Origin: Atkinsonella hypoxylon
Lineage: Eukaryota > Ascomycota > Sordariomycetes > Hypocreales > Clavicipitaceae
Direction of reading: 5' to 3'
Assembly: GCA_000729835.1 (NCBI GenBank)
Contig: JFHB01000013.1
Span: forward strand, 248,001 to 312,000
DNA length: 64,000 nucleotides
Part shown: positions 37,019 to 48,512 of the stretch, piece after piece
Layout: each line of letters begins with the position of its first letter
Numbering within the stretch: the stretch's first letter is position 1
The notes under the pieces: generated by a model
Database searches by the model: none
The model's input: the letters and a program-made list of their open reading frames with translations, nothing else
Told to the model about the DNA's origin: nothing
Position numbers and translations under genes: made by a program

Positions 37019-37447
37019 TTCGGTACTATGGAGAGAGGCAATGAAGAGTATTTGCGGAATCTGAGCAGGGAGAAAGGTGTCCAAAGTCTCCTTTCGTCGT
37101 ACGCAACCACGCTGCGCTGCTCGACTGGAATCTTTACAACTACATCTATTTTATACAGGACATCACATACGCTTTATACTCCTCGAGCATCCGTAGCGCC
37201 GAAGTTACATGCTTTACGATAGTTCGTCCTTGTTTGGCCATATAGGGGCCGAGACCGTAGACACCTTCTTCATCTTGGCCGCTTACCCTTTTCTTCTAAC
37301 ACAACAACCAATGGGTACTATTCTTGGTGCATAGAAGGATCTAACGGGACATCTTTCTTCACGTCGCATTCTTTTTCCCCGCGCGCTATCGGACATCCTG
37401 TTTTGGAGAGAGAGAAAAAAAAAAAACGGGGGGGGGGGTGGATGGGT

Positions 37448-37573
37448 TCAGAACATAGTCTTGCCGGTCAGCCATTTCGACGACAGCACGGTATTTCCCT
37501 ATAAAGAAGGTCAACAAACGGCGAAGCATCAAGCGTTGAAACCCAACGTGTAAGTCCCGGCGAGAATGAAGAC
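37448..37573 (-). other. Possible 3' exons of a small hydrophobic protein
   Basis: Two short minus-strand segments (37548-37573 and 37448-37498) with plausible splice borders (acceptor after TTTCCATATAG, acceptor after CTTTATAG) join to read VFILAGTYTG then NTVLSSKWLTGKTMF and a stop. The result looks like the membrane-anchored end of a small protein, but no upstream exon or start could be joined. It could be chance. Confidence 0.2.
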
Positions 37574-38145
37574 CTATATGGAAAGTCAGGCAGGTTACGT
37601 GTTAGCTAAAGTTGACGATGGGAAAGACGGAGGCCTTCCCAGAGGGGGATAGGACAAGAAGGCCGTGGTGCGCCTGGACTCGGCGCTAGGAGCCTGAATA
37701 GGGTATTGACTCCGTGCCCATTAAATTGTACGACGCATGTATGCCATGTGTAGGCGTTGGCGTACGATGGTGGTTTGTGAGATCTCGCAGGGGTGTGATG
37801 GCGATATCAAAGTCGATTCGTGACTGTCGCACACTGATCCCTGCGCTGTAGTTGCTGCACGATATTATGCGAGCTGCGCCGAGGTGTTACGCAACATTAG
37901 AATTCCTTGTTGGAGTCCTGGTCGCTGGCCATTGCTGCAAGGAGGAGTTGGGCCTAGGATGACTAGCTTGGGATGAAAGATGCGGGGTTTCGGACTTTTG
38001 TTCGGCTGTCAATGGTATTATCCACGTGGGAGAAGACTAATGGAGCCAAGGATGCATGAGGATAGATGTGGCTGAGACGGAAGATCGAGAGCTGGTTGAG
38101 GTGATTGATCAATTCTCTTTGTGCGTTGTTGCGTGCGAATGGGTG

Positions 38146-38275
38146 TAGTTTGGATGTCGTCTGGATGCCGTCTGGATATTATATAGATATTATCTGGATA
38201 GTATCTGGGATAGTATCTGTATGTTATCTGGATGTAGTCCTGTTGTAGTCTAGTCGTAGTCTGGCCGTCGTCTGT
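38146..38275. repeat. Degenerate minisatellite, about 11-bp unit
   Basis: Successive variants of a GTCGTCTGGAT / GTATCTGGATA unit repeat about ten times, drifting in sequence to the right (GTAGTCTAGTC). No coding role is visible. Confidence 0.6.
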
Positions 38276-39174
38276 TTAGCTTAGGTTGGGGTAAGTAGAG
38301 TGTTTGGAGAAAAATGACGATATCAAGAGCACGTGCCGGCCCTGCGTTGTGCTCGTCCTTCCAACTAAGCCAAGGACACTCACAATCTCAGTATACCTTT
38401 TCCCAGAAGAGCCAAAAAAAAAAAAAAAAAAAAAAAAAACAACCTTAATAATGAAATAATGAAACAAGCATTCCTAGTAGATCCGCTCTCTCGTCGATGA
38501 GGATTCAACGAATCTCCATTGGCATCTGCAATTTTCTCGTCAGCAGCCACTTGCTACCCACGAAAAAAAAAGTGAGACGACAGTTTAGCGGACTCGATGA
38601 ATGGTCCAATGTGATTTTGTGGCCGCGTCGTACGTTTCATTGTGGCTGACTACGGATCATGTTAGCGCTGTATTGAACATGCAAGTATGCATGGCCTCGT
38701 CTTGGCGTAAATTGCCTCCTCGTCGGAGGGAGGACGACCTCGACTTCGGCAGGGCCCAGCCCACGATGTGCGAACTGGGCGTGGAGGAAAGATGGACCTA
38801 TCCTGAACAGGACACCCTTGGAATCATGCGGACTGACCTACGGGACACTTCGGCAAGCATTCATCCGACCGGAAACATTGTGGCCAGGGTAGTGGTGTAG
38901 CGGCTATCGTCCATCTTTTAGGCCACGCTCCTTTCGACAAGCATGGCTACTGCAATTGTTTGCAGTTACGGAGTACGCTGGGAGAACACATGGATGACAA
39001 GTGTGCGGAATGAATGGGGTTTTCGGAGCGTCGTCAACCATGAGGCCTGGGAAGGTTGTGGTGAGATTTAGATGGAGAAAGCCTTTTGCCTGCCCGAACG
39101 ACACTTACACCCGAGCAGAACAGCGGTATTAACACAAGGACTTGTGTAAGCCAAGCTTTGTATTACGCATTATG

Positions 39175-40013
39175 CTACGCCTTCCATCTAAATCTAGAGT
39201 GCTTCCAATCCATCTCCAGGATCTCCTGCAGGCTCTTTCCATCCAGCTTAGCCACCACGTCAACCGCCTCCGTCCTCTTGTTGTCCCTACTAATCCAAAT
39301 GTACGAGAGGATGGCAATGATAATCATGCTTGCCTGCGCCGCAAGATTCAACCCATTGCCAATACGGTAGTTCGGCGCATCCGTCGACACATAAGCCCAC
39401 GTGAATATCAGCCCTCCAATGTTCCCCATCATGACATTTGTAGCGATAGCAGAGGACCTTGGCGTGTCGGAAACGACATTCGCGGCCACGTGAGAGTTGT
39501 TCAATGCGCCGTAGGTGAACATGCCGAGGAATGGGAGGAAAATCGCGGCGTAGCGCACGCTGGAGTTCGTGGTGCCGAGAAGTATGGTGTCTCCGACGAC
39601 GGTGAGGGGTGCGCAGCATATCATGATACGAGATTTGACGTAATATAAGATCAAGACGTAGACATACCGATGTTAGCACGGTCGATAAATGCAACAACTG
39701 TGAGATCGATAGTCAGTAAAAAATGTTATAATGATGATGAGAACTTGAGCATGAGCATCATGATTCATACGGTAAATCAAGCTGACGAGCGGGATGAGTC
39801 CCAAGTCCATCTTCAGACGGACCCTCGCCTCCTCCTTGGCATCAATGTGTACGAGCGACTGGCCGAATCTAAGAGGAGATCAATCCCTATGTTATTAACG
39901 AAATTTTGCAGAGCAATCAAGCATGAAGCGAATCCAGGCCTTACGTACGCATCCGTAGCCGGGTCTGCCTGCACCTCCGCCTCATTCTCCTCAACTATAG
40001 TCGAGTAACCCAT
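39175..40013 (-). pseudogene. Internally deleted MFS anion:cation symporter (Dal5 type)
   Basis: The 5' part is normal: exons 39949-40013, 39771-39868 and 39668-39697 read from MGYSTIVEE through FGQSLVHIDAKEEARVRLK-type sequence to VAFIDRANIG, the family's start of the first membrane helix. The next donor (GTATGT) is present, but no acceptor follows. Sequence then resumes at 39175-39600 with the last helices (PLTVVGDTILLGTTNSSVRYAA, later ANVVSDTPRSSAIATN and NGLNLAAQASM) up to the stop. About 250 residues between are missing, with the breakpoint apparently in the intron. Intact members carry allantoate, nicotinate, pantothenate or similar anions. This copy cannot make a working carrier. Confidence 0.7.
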
Positions 40014-40872
40014 TGCGGATGCGTCTCAGTGTCTGAGTGCCCTGATAAAAGGGAACAGAGAGAGAGAGAGAGAGTTAGAGAAAGACGGAGAGGGGCTTGA
40101 AGATTGATACGCTGATGCCAGCCGAATTGATCGGCATCTGCTGAAGTCGTTATTGCTGTTAACGTTACATCTGCTGCTGCATCCTGTGACCCTTGAACTT
40201 GGGCCAGCCTTCCAGTCATTAGGAGCTTTAACAGCCGCTCTGAAAGCAAAGCAGTTGATGGAGAGGTTCTTCTGCAGATCTTTTCCCTCTGCAGTAGGTT
40301 CCTGCTATATGATCGTAGTTGTTACACGGAGTAGTACTCCGTACTTATCTTGATCATCCCGTGGCACCTGTGGACAAAGGTAATTGCGCCATCATGTACA
40401 CAATGGCAAATCGCTATGCCTTTCACTGCCTCTTGGACATCTATTCAAATGGACCATGTGCAGTCGAATGGAGACATGATGCTTGTGACAAGAAGATGCA
40501 TTTAAGAGTTAAAGATGCTTCCTGCGCGTTACCGAAAGCCTATGTTGTGCCATCGCGGCCATGCTATACAGCCTTCCATTTAATTTTGTGCGATCCCACA
40601 ATTGAGGGAGATGTAATTTTATACAGGTTGAAGCCATTCCCACAATCCCATAAAAAAAGGGATCGCAGACTACTTGGGCCCGTCTTGCGTATGTGGAATG
40701 TGCAGCATCACTTCTCAATACCAGGGAAGGATGTGAAATATACCTTTCCTAGATGCTGATCCCAACAGGGACAGTACCACAGGCAGCATGCAGAACCCAA
40801 GTACATATATATGATGATAAGTATGCTACAGGACTGTTTGAATAGACAAAGCAAAGAGAAGTAACCCGCACA
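40014..40872. other. Intergenic, no gene supported
   Basis: Holds a GA microsatellite near 40051-40070 and a perfect palindrome CGGAGTAGTACTCCG near 40327-40341. A + strand open frame of about 120 codons from an ATG at 40394 resembles nothing known. Confidence 0.4.
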
Positions 40873-41965
40873 TTAAGATATAATAACGCCAAGTTCGATG
40901 TGCGCTGTCTCGTTGATAAGCGGCATGCATCCAAACAACTTGTTGTAGTCGTTGAGACATTGGCTGCGGGCCTCTATGTGTCCCGGTTTGGTGCTGATTC
41001 CATTCTTCGGCACAAAGCTGACATAACGGTCTCTGCCTTTGACGAGTAATGGTCCCTCGCCCGTCAACATGGACAGAAGGTAGTTCATTGCCAGATCTTC
41101 GCAGTTAAAGTGCTTGTCCACGTAGGCTCGAATCTCTGTCGCAAGGGGATCATCAGAGGAGTAGAAGTACATAAAGGAAATGTGCGTAAAAGCGAGGCCC
41201 GACAGGATCAAGTTGTAGTTGTTGTGCGCATCATCGGTTGAGCAGAACGAATACTTCCATTTGCCATCAGATTCCTTGACGGCGCACCGTGTGAAGCCTC
41301 CCGTCATCCTGCGACGTCCAAACTTGCGCCATGACTGAAACACAAATTCAAGGTCCTTAGGCTTATAGTAGATGTCGTCGTCAGACAGGAAAATGGCCTG
41401 GGTCTGGTATGCTGGGTCGGGCCATAGTTTTTGGTTGAGACTGTTCACAGGTGAACGTCTATATCGGACAGGTACGCCATGTTTGGATGCGTAATTTTCT
41501 GGTGGCGCTGTCTCCAAGTCGTTCCAGACTACGACTACTTCCAAGAGCGATGGGATCTCCTCTGACAACAAGGCGGTCAGTGTATCGTTGAGTTCTTTCG
41601 GCCGACGGTAGGTTTGCATGGCAATCCTGGGCATAGACAGTCAGTGACCGACACGAGCGAGAAGAGGAGTTTGGGGGTGCTAGTGATTTTGGCGCATACG
41701 TGAACTTGTCGTCGCGCAGGTGCTGGTACTTTAGCTGCGCCTCCTTCCAGATTCCGTTTGATTCCTTGAATGCGCTGCATCTTGATGGCTCAAGAGAGTT
41801 GAGCGGAGCCGTGACGGCCTCGGAAAAGTGTTGCAGGCGACTCTCGGGGGTGTATATGAACATGGCAAACGCAATTCCAGCCGTGGCAGTGAAGGCGAAG
41901 ACGGCTATGGCAATGCGCTTAAACAAGCGTGACCGCACGCCATCGAGCGCTTTTGACGTTTCCAT
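40873..41965 (-). CDS. Glycosyltransferase family 64 (exostosin-like), type II membrane
   Basis: Two exons (41700-41965, 40873-41626) encode 339 residues. A single hydrophobic anchor at about residues 16-40 suggests a type II Golgi protein. The catalytic domain shows IAMQTYRRP near its start, VVVVWND, and the metal-binding DxD as SDDDIYYKP. Late in the protein, HFNCEDLAMNYLLS is typical of GT64 (the EXTL2-like fold), enzymes that transfer N-acetylhexosamine or mannose. The acceptor in fungi is not known from sequence; sphingolipid or glycoprotein glycans are possible. The 73-nt intron is inside the conserved segment and splices cleanly. Family certainty is high, substrate certainty low. Confidence 0.88.
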
Positions 41966-42856
41966 GGTGCTACAATGAGCTCGTCGTCATTCTTCCATCG
42001 ACTGGGTCGGGCCAAGGGTAGTGTTGTTCTCAAGGCGAGGGCTGCTGGGGTATGCTGCAGTCGGGGATACGGCCCCGTCGGAGAGACTCAGAGGATTGAG
42101 AGTCGGACGAGGGAACTAAACTCGGTTTAGCCAAGCCAGGGTGATGATGATGTGGGGGCGCAATGACAAGAGCATAGGGAGAGAGCGGAGTCGCAGATGA
42201 TTGTCAAAGTCTATTTTCTTTCGCCGCGTCCCCAAGTCCCCTATCATGAAGGAGGAGTGAAAAGTTGATCAAGGGGATGGATGGTGAGAGTGGCAGGCAC
42301 GACCGAAACGACAAGCCAGCCGACGCCTTCCTTCATTTGTGTCGTTCAACAGACATGGTGAGATTGCCGAACTCGCAGATTGCGTTGACGGGAAGCACAG
42401 CGGCCATTGTACATCATGTATGCCTGTATTAAAAAGGCTCCTTCATGAGATTTTTCAGACGGGAAGTTTCTGCGGCCCTTGCGATGGTGTGAAGACGGTT
42501 TTCGGATGAAAAATTTGTGTTAGATGTATCCGAGCTACCGAGATGGTAGTCTGGTCTAAGTCTTATCTTGATACGGTAACGTTGCTTGAGATGGCAACAC
42601 TGACAAACATTAGTTACCAGTTTGAGTTTGTAGCTTTGCAGATTCATTGACTTACAGTCAAGTCCGTAGTTTTAGCGACTTAGTTAGGGTATAGAAGGAA
42701 ACCAAGATCTCTCTTCGAGGACAAGAGGTACATGGACCTAATACCGAGTTGAAGAGGTACATCACAATGCTTGCAGCTTTAGCGGGTCCAGCAGGAGCAA
42801 TCAGCCAATGCTTTACGCAGCTGCTGAGACGAGCGTTCATGACAAAATTCGCTGAT
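41966..42856. other. Upstream region of GT64 gene
   Basis: About 890 bp. No gene recognised. It borders an inverted-repeat element on the right. Confidence 0.45.
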
Positions 42857-43129
42857 TATCCCTTTAACAGTGCGAGGGCAGCAACTGGGTCACAAGACCC
42901 ACCCAGATCTCGATACGATAAAAGAAGTACTCCATTCCCCGGATATACAAACAGATACTTCGCACACACGCAGCTATACGCGGTTAGAGATGGCTGTGGT
43001 GGCTATTCAGAAGAAACTGCGAGGTGAGATTGACACGGAGACTGAGGTGCCCTGCATACCCGCTAGTTCTGATCGGCTCACCGGCTAATTCGTGGCCTAG
43101 TTGCTGTCTTCGCACTGTCAAAGGGATAG
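42857..43129. mobile_element. Inverted-repeat element of about 273 bp
   Basis: The left end TATCCCTTTAACAGTGCGA and the right end, read in reverse complement, TATCCCTTTGACAGTGCGA agree and continue for about 20 further bases (CAGCAACTGGGTCAC against CAGCAACTAGGCCAC). Differences are mainly transitions. A single arm of the same sequence recurs at 55886-55925. No transposase is seen. It is likely a non-autonomous element, possibly hAT-like from the CAGTG motif. Confidence 0.5.
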
Positions 43130-43743
43130 ATCTCCAGAGTTAGGCTTGTAATTGTCACGATGCATTTGTCGACATCGAAAAGCATGTCTATCACAATTAA
43201 TTATGTGATGAATTTTTTCTACGTAAATTGCGGAGGGTCATGGCAAAACACGGACTAGTCTGAAATGGGAAAGTCAGTGGAGCTGCTGAGACAGTAGCAA
43301 TCTTCTGCCAACTCTGTCTCACTTGCCCGCCAGAATTGCCGAAATGCTGCCTCACCGAGTATGCAAACACGAATGTCTTGGTTCACCATGCCGCACTCAG
43401 GCATATCGGGCCGCGGGAGTATTCCGTACTATGTCAGGCAGATAGATACCTTGGCGCGCGCTTTTTAGCCGGGGTTTCATTTCGTTATAACCGATGCTCG
43501 CGCTCCTTTCTTCACGGAAATCACAGCTAATAATGACCATGGCGTCCTTGATGCCAGTTTGGATTTCGATTGTTCCTCTGTGCTGCCGTTCCATTATACT
43601 GCGACCCCAGTCCGCAACTCCGTCATGAGCCAAGCTGAGCTGAGCTAAGTACTATCAAACCGGAGGCGAAGCACTACTACCTTGCATCAAGCTTGAGCGT
43701 CGAGTCGGCACGTCTCAAATCGACAAGTCATTCTCCTCGCACG
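43130..43743. other. Upstream region of the GH3 gene
   Basis: No other gene seen. The interval should contain the promoter and leader of the beta-glucosidase gene. Confidence 0.4.
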
Positions 43744-46727
43744 ATGACAGGCCGCTTTGGAATAATGGCTCTGGTGGCCAGCATCGCTCCGCTTGCCTAT
43801 GCTAATCCCAACCCCGAAGCTCCTGACCCTATCCAGTTGCGGTCATCTGCACCAAATGGGTACTATTCACCTGCTTATTATCCAGCGCCGTATGGAGGGT
43901 GGGTGAAAGATTGGCAAGAAAGCTACAGCAAGGCAAAAAAACTTGTGGATTCCATGACCTTGGCGGAAAAGACCAACATTACTGGAGGTAGTGGATATTA
44001 TATGGGTGAGATTGTCCTTATATAATTTACGATACTTTAAGAGAAACCGGCGTTGACACATACACAGGGTAAGCTTGAATTACCAGTCCCAGAGAGGCTT
44101 GCTAGTGGTTACTGTGCAAAAAAAAAAAAAGAAAAAAGAAGAAAAAAAAAAGAAACGAACTACTAGTCTTTGTGGTAATTCACCTTGCGAATCGTCTTCG
44201 GCTAATACATCAGCAGGCATTGCAATGGTAACAGCGGGTCTGCTTACAGAGTTGGATTCCCGCAACTTTGTTTGAATGACGGACATAGCGGCGTGCGACA
44301 AACAGATCATGTCACAGCTTTCCCAGCTGGTATCACCACAGGCGCCACGTTTGACAAGAAGCTCATGTACCAGCGAGCTGTCGCCATTGGCAGGGAAGCC
44401 CGTGGTAAAGGCGTCAATGTCTTGCTTGGCCCAACTGTTGGTCCCCTTGGGCGCAAACCCAAAGGTGGACGTGGGTTTGAAAGTTTCGGGGCTGATCCCT
44501 CTCTGCAAGCCATTGGTGCTCGTGAATACGTCAAGGGTGTGCAGGAACAAGGCGTAATTGCGGCAATCAAGCACTTCATCGGCAATGAACAAGAGATGTA
44601 CCGCATGTACAATCCAGTTCAGCTTGCTTACAGCGCTAATATTGGTATGGCGTATCGCTCTGATATCCCGTGAAGCCTCTGTTAATCTCTTTTGGCAGAC
44701 GATCGGACCCTGCATGAAATTTATATGTGGCCGTTTGCAGAGGCCATCCGTGCTGGTGTTGGGGCCGCGATGACTGCATACAATGCTGTAAGTTTCCAGC
44801 TGGGCGAGAAAATACCTTTTGGAAACCCACTTGCTGACGAGTTGCTCGTACACAGGTCAATGGAACTGCGTGTAGCCAACATCCGTATCTCATCAACGGC
44901 CTGCTGAAGGATGAGCTCGGCTTCCAGGGATTTGTCATGACGGATTGGCTGGCTCACATGTCTGGCGTAGAGTCAGCCATCGCCGGTTTGGATATGGACA
45001 TGCCTGGCGACACACAAATTCCCCTGATTGGTACCTCGTTTTGGATGTATGAACTTACAAGGATTGTTCTGAATGGCTCCGTTCCTATGGATAGGCTCAA
45101 TGATATGGCAACTCGCATCGTGGCGGCCTGGTATCAGATGGGTCAAGACAAGGACTTTCCCGAGACCAACTTCGACGTCAACACGGAGAACAAAGAGGGT
45201 CTTCGATACCCGGCCGCGTGGCCCGATACGCCCATAGAGGTCGTGAATCACTTTGTTCCCGTGCAAGCGGATCATGCTATCATCGCACGCCAGGTTGCCC
45301 AGGACGCCATCACCTTACTGAAGAATACTAACAATCTATTACCACTTGAGACATCGCGCAAGTTGAGCATTTTCGGTACTGACGCCAAAACGAACCCTGC
45401 TGGCCCAAATGCCTGCCCTGACCGAAACTGCAACATTGGCACTCTGGGCCAGGGATGGGGGTCGGGGACTGTCAACTACATGTATCTGGATGACCCCATA
45501 AGTGCCATTCGAGCACGTGCTGCGAATGTCATGTTCTATAACTCTGACACATTCCCAGCCTTCATAGAGACACCTGCGGATGACGACGTTGCTATTGTCT
45601 TCATAACGTCCGACTCTGGCGAGAACACTTACACTGTTGAAGGCAACCACGGCGATAGAGATGCGTGGCGACTTTATGCTTGGCACAACGGAGACCAGCT
45701 TGTTCAAGACGCTGCGGCCAAGTACAAGAACGTGGTTGTGGTAGCGCATACAGTAGGGCCGCTCGTGCTCGAGAAGTGGATTTCTCTTCCCTCCGTCAAG
45801 TCGGTCTTGATTGCCCACATGCCAGGCCAAGAGGCAGGAAGATCGCTGGCTGAAGTAATTTTTGGTGATGTATCACCAAGCGGCCACTTGCCCTATTCAA
45901 TCACCAAGCGAGAGGACGACATGCCACAGAGCGTCACTAACTTGATTGACCACGAATTTCTTAACCAGCCTCAAGACACTTACACTGAGGGCCTATACAT
46001 TGACTACAGATGGCTTACTGAGAATCGCATCGAGCCGCGCTATGCATTCGGCCATGGCCTGAGCTATACCAATTTCACCTACTCCAACAGCACAATCGCC
46101 AAAGTTACCCAAATGACCAAGACACCGCCCGCTAGGTCACCCAAGACCGGCATACTTGACTATAGCCAGCCAATTCCAGGTGCGAGCGAGGCGGTTGCGC
46201 CGAAGGGCTTTCACAAGATAGGGCGGTACCTCTATTCGTGGCTGAGCGATGCGGAAGCCAAGCAGGCTGCCGGGGAGGCAGGCAGGCAGAAGTACCCATA
46301 TCCCGACGGATACTCGACCGTCCAGAAGCCAGGGCCGCGAGCCGGCGGGGGTCAAGGCGGTAATCCCGCGTTGTGGGATGTAGCTTATAAGTTCACAGTG
46401 ACGGTGACCAACAGCGGGAAGAAGCACTCGGGTAAAGCCTCCGTGCAGGCCTACCTCCAATTTCCCAGAGACACAGGCTACGACACGCCCATCTTGCAAT
46501 TGCGCGATTTTGAAAAGACGAAGACGCTGGCACCGGGGGAGAGCACCACTGTAGAGCTGCAACTGACGAGAAAGGACCTCAGTGTCTGGGACGTTGTGCT
46601 CCAGGATTGGGTGATACCTGCTGTTGATGGGGCATACATCATCTGGCTTGGGAACGCTGTGGACGACTTGATTGTCAGCTGTTACGCCCCGAGCCTGAAG
46701 TGCGTGAATGTCATTAAAGGGGTTTGA
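43744..46727 (+). CDS. Secreted GH3 beta-glucosidase
   Basis: Exons 43744-44005, 44068 (one base), 44217-44644, 44699-44787 and 44856-46727 give 883 residues. A signal peptide (MTGRFGIMALVASIAPLAYA) precedes the GH3 N-terminal domain, which has KHFIGNEQE and the nucleophile Asp in GFVMTDW near residue 289. The GH3 C-terminal domain carries the SDSGEN and HNGDQLV segments, and a fibronectin-III-like end follows. The enzyme releases glucose from beta-glucosides such as cellobiose outside the cell. The first junction is abnormal: exon 1 ends in phase 1 at ...YYMG and the next conserved block (CNGNSGSAYRVGFPQ) needs phase 2. A single G at 44068, flanked by a CAG acceptor and a GTAAGC donor, repairs this. 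The second intron contains an A-rich tract. If that micro-exon is not used the gene is frameshifted. Confidence 0.82.
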
Positions 46728-47267
46728 ACGTAACTTGGGAATGGTAGTAGGATCCGTAACGATGTGTGGCCATGAAATAGCCTGCTTAAGTCGCAAACCC
46801 CAAAATCATAAATATACAAGCAAGAAAGTCTAGTACAGGAATCCTCACAACAAGCATATTGAAAGCGCTAAATTCGGCATTCTACCCACGTGGCTCACTT
46901 TTGTCTGGTCGTCCGAATTCCTGGTTGAAGGGTAGCTAACAAAGGAGGTTATGCTTGATGTAATAGAGCGCGGCACCCAGCGCTTGTTCAAGAGCCTTGT
47001 CTAGGAAAGATTTACCGAATAAATAGGTGTTTTGATGACAGTATTTAATGTACAGTTTGCCTGACAAGCGGCACTCGTTCATGACTCGACTAAGCTGACG
47101 GCACGAGTAGGCAGACTCCAGGCGACATGATCCAACGGTTCCTCGTCCAACACATCATTTGCTAAAGATGCTCCCTCATTCATGGCTTCCAAAGTGCCCG
47201 TTCCACATGCGTGCCTCGTCCATAGCTCCGAGACACACCACCTTATACAAGTTCCATTCCCTCAAAG
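46728..47267. other. Convergent 3' region, GH3 gene / bL34m gene
   Basis: No gene seen in about 540 bp. Likely 3' untranslated sequence of both neighbours. Confidence 0.45.
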
Positions 47268-47686
47268 TCACTGAGCGACCTGCCTCCGCCCCTTCAATCT
47301 CCGCCGCAGGAGAATCTTGCGCCCCGTCCTGCTCCGCATTCTGTGCAGAAACCCGTGTCTCCGCTTCTGCACCAGCCTCGTGTGTCCGTTCATGGTGTTG
47401 CGCGGACCGAAGCGCAGTTGCAGGGCAGCCAGGGCAGGATGGGACGTGACGGCGCTCCGGGGAACGACATCGGCTTCGGCCAGGGTGGGCGGGAGAGCGC
47501 TGGGTCGACGGGAGGGCGTGAGGGACGGCCGCAAGGGGGAGAGCGTGGTGAAGAATCTAGGGAGATTAGCTGGGCCTTTTTTATTTTTATAAAATTTTTT
47601 TTTTTTCGGCGTTCGGACGGCATGGAGGTCTACCTTGTAGAGGGATTTGTGAGGAGGGGACGCGCGAGGCGCGTCAGGGACTGCAT
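47268..47686 (-). CDS. mrpl34: Mitochondrial large-subunit ribosomal protein bL34m
   Basis: Two exons (47634-47686, 47268-47556) encode 113 residues. The N-terminus MQSLTRLARPLLTNPSTRFF is a classic mitochondrial presequence. The C-terminus RFGPRNTMNG, then VQKRRHGFLHRMRS and GRKILLRRRLKGRR, is the bL34 signature that binds 23S-type rRNA in the large mitochondrial ribosomal subunit. The 77-nt intron runs from GTAGAC to CCCTAG with a GCTAATC branch-like site and an A-rich interior. The start codon lies immediately after an A-tract of about 18 on the coding strand. Reading the first exon in another frame hides the gene, so it is easily missed. The family identification is secure. Confidence 0.9.
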
Positions 47687-48144
47687 TTTTTTTTTTTTTT
47701 TTTTTGAGGATGGTGGTGAAGTGCAGGATGGGGGATGGGATTGAAAGGAAGTCTGGTTGGATTTGGGGGGTGTGATTGATTGGGTGATGTGGGGCGCTAC
47801 ACAGGTTATGCCTGTGCTCGATTCTCTCTCTTTTAAACATGGAGATTGCCATCGTCATCGTGGGTGTTGCGCGCAGACCCCGACGATGCGTGCATGTTGC
47901 GGCCGGGCATGGCATCTACGACCTCCCCGGCTTTTGGCTTGGTGCAGGCTGAAGCATCCTGGCAGAAACCCCTCTGGACGCCTTACAGCAGGGACGAGCT
48001 TCGGGGTCAGGAAACTGGGAATCCGAATGCAATTTTATCTTGACATTCACAGCTGACACTACATGTACCCACATCTTCTGCTTTCCAATCTCTGCTCCCT
48101 TTGCAATATGACAACATTGAAGTTCATTCTTTCCACTTTTCGTC
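47687..48144. other. Upstream region of bL34m, 3' side of secreted protein 1
   Basis: The bL34m leader starts with the long A-tract (T-tract on the + strand, 47686-47705). No other gene seen. Confidence 0.4.
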
Positions 48145-48405
48145 TCAGGAACCACTGCCCGTCTTCAGATAGCTCTCCTTAGTGCAGGAAGAAAAGTCCT
48201 GTAGCAATTTGTGCACACACATGCGTACTCCCGTTTTGCACTGAGCGGGTGATTCCGAACCTTTGCAAGCACTGCTCGCTACGTCATCCGCTGTTATCTT
48301 GTAAATTTGTTGTTCCTCTGGCGTTGGTAGGGGGGGGAAAGGGTTCATATAGACGGCAGAGGCTGGGCTCAACAGAGCCAGGATCAATAGAGGTGAGAAT
48401 TTCAT
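48145..48405 (-). CDS. Small secreted cysteine protein 1 (tandem family)
   Basis: 86 residues, one exon. A signal peptide (MKFSPLLILALLSPASA) is followed by a proline-rich stretch and then four cysteines spaced C-x8-C-x6-C-x10-C in CKGSESPAQC...SSC. The same spacing occurs in three further minus-strand genes to the right, so this is the most diverged copy of a tandem family. Upstream lie an A-tract and a promoter block shared with the other copies. Two disulphides are likely. I know no family with this spacing; effector, antimicrobial or surface roles are all possible, and none is shown. Confidence 0.65.
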   Translation of the reverse strand: MKFSPLLILALLSPASAVYMNPFPPLPTPEEQQIYKITADDVASSACKGSESPAQCKTGVRMCVHKLLQDFSSCTKESYLKTGSGS

Positions 48406-48512
48406 GTTGCAGTTGGAGGAAGGTTTTTTTTTTTTTTTTCTTTGTTTTGTTTTGAGTTATAGAGGAGGTTTGAGGAAAGAAAGATGATAGAGTTAGATTT
48501 TTGTTTTGACCT

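Larger units (their letters stand above)
37019..39174. other. Intergenic, mostly without supported genes
   Basis: Contains an A-tract and G-run near 37413-37440, possible minus-strand exons at 37448-37573 (listed separately), a minisatellite at 38146-38275, an A26 tract at 38414-38439 and a TACGGAGTA motif at 38967-38975. Nothing else is supported. Confidence 0.45.

Noticed and set aside
38160..38280. Array considered as CRISPR-like
   Set aside because: Units are contiguous and degenerate without spacers, and the genome is eukaryotic.
40319..40759. 146-codon open frame on +, ATG at 40394
   Set aside because: No recognised domain or splice partner; next to a broken transporter gene in a non-coding interval.
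47343..47744. Gly/Arg-rich open frame on +
   Set aside because: It is the complement of the bL34m gene on the other strand.
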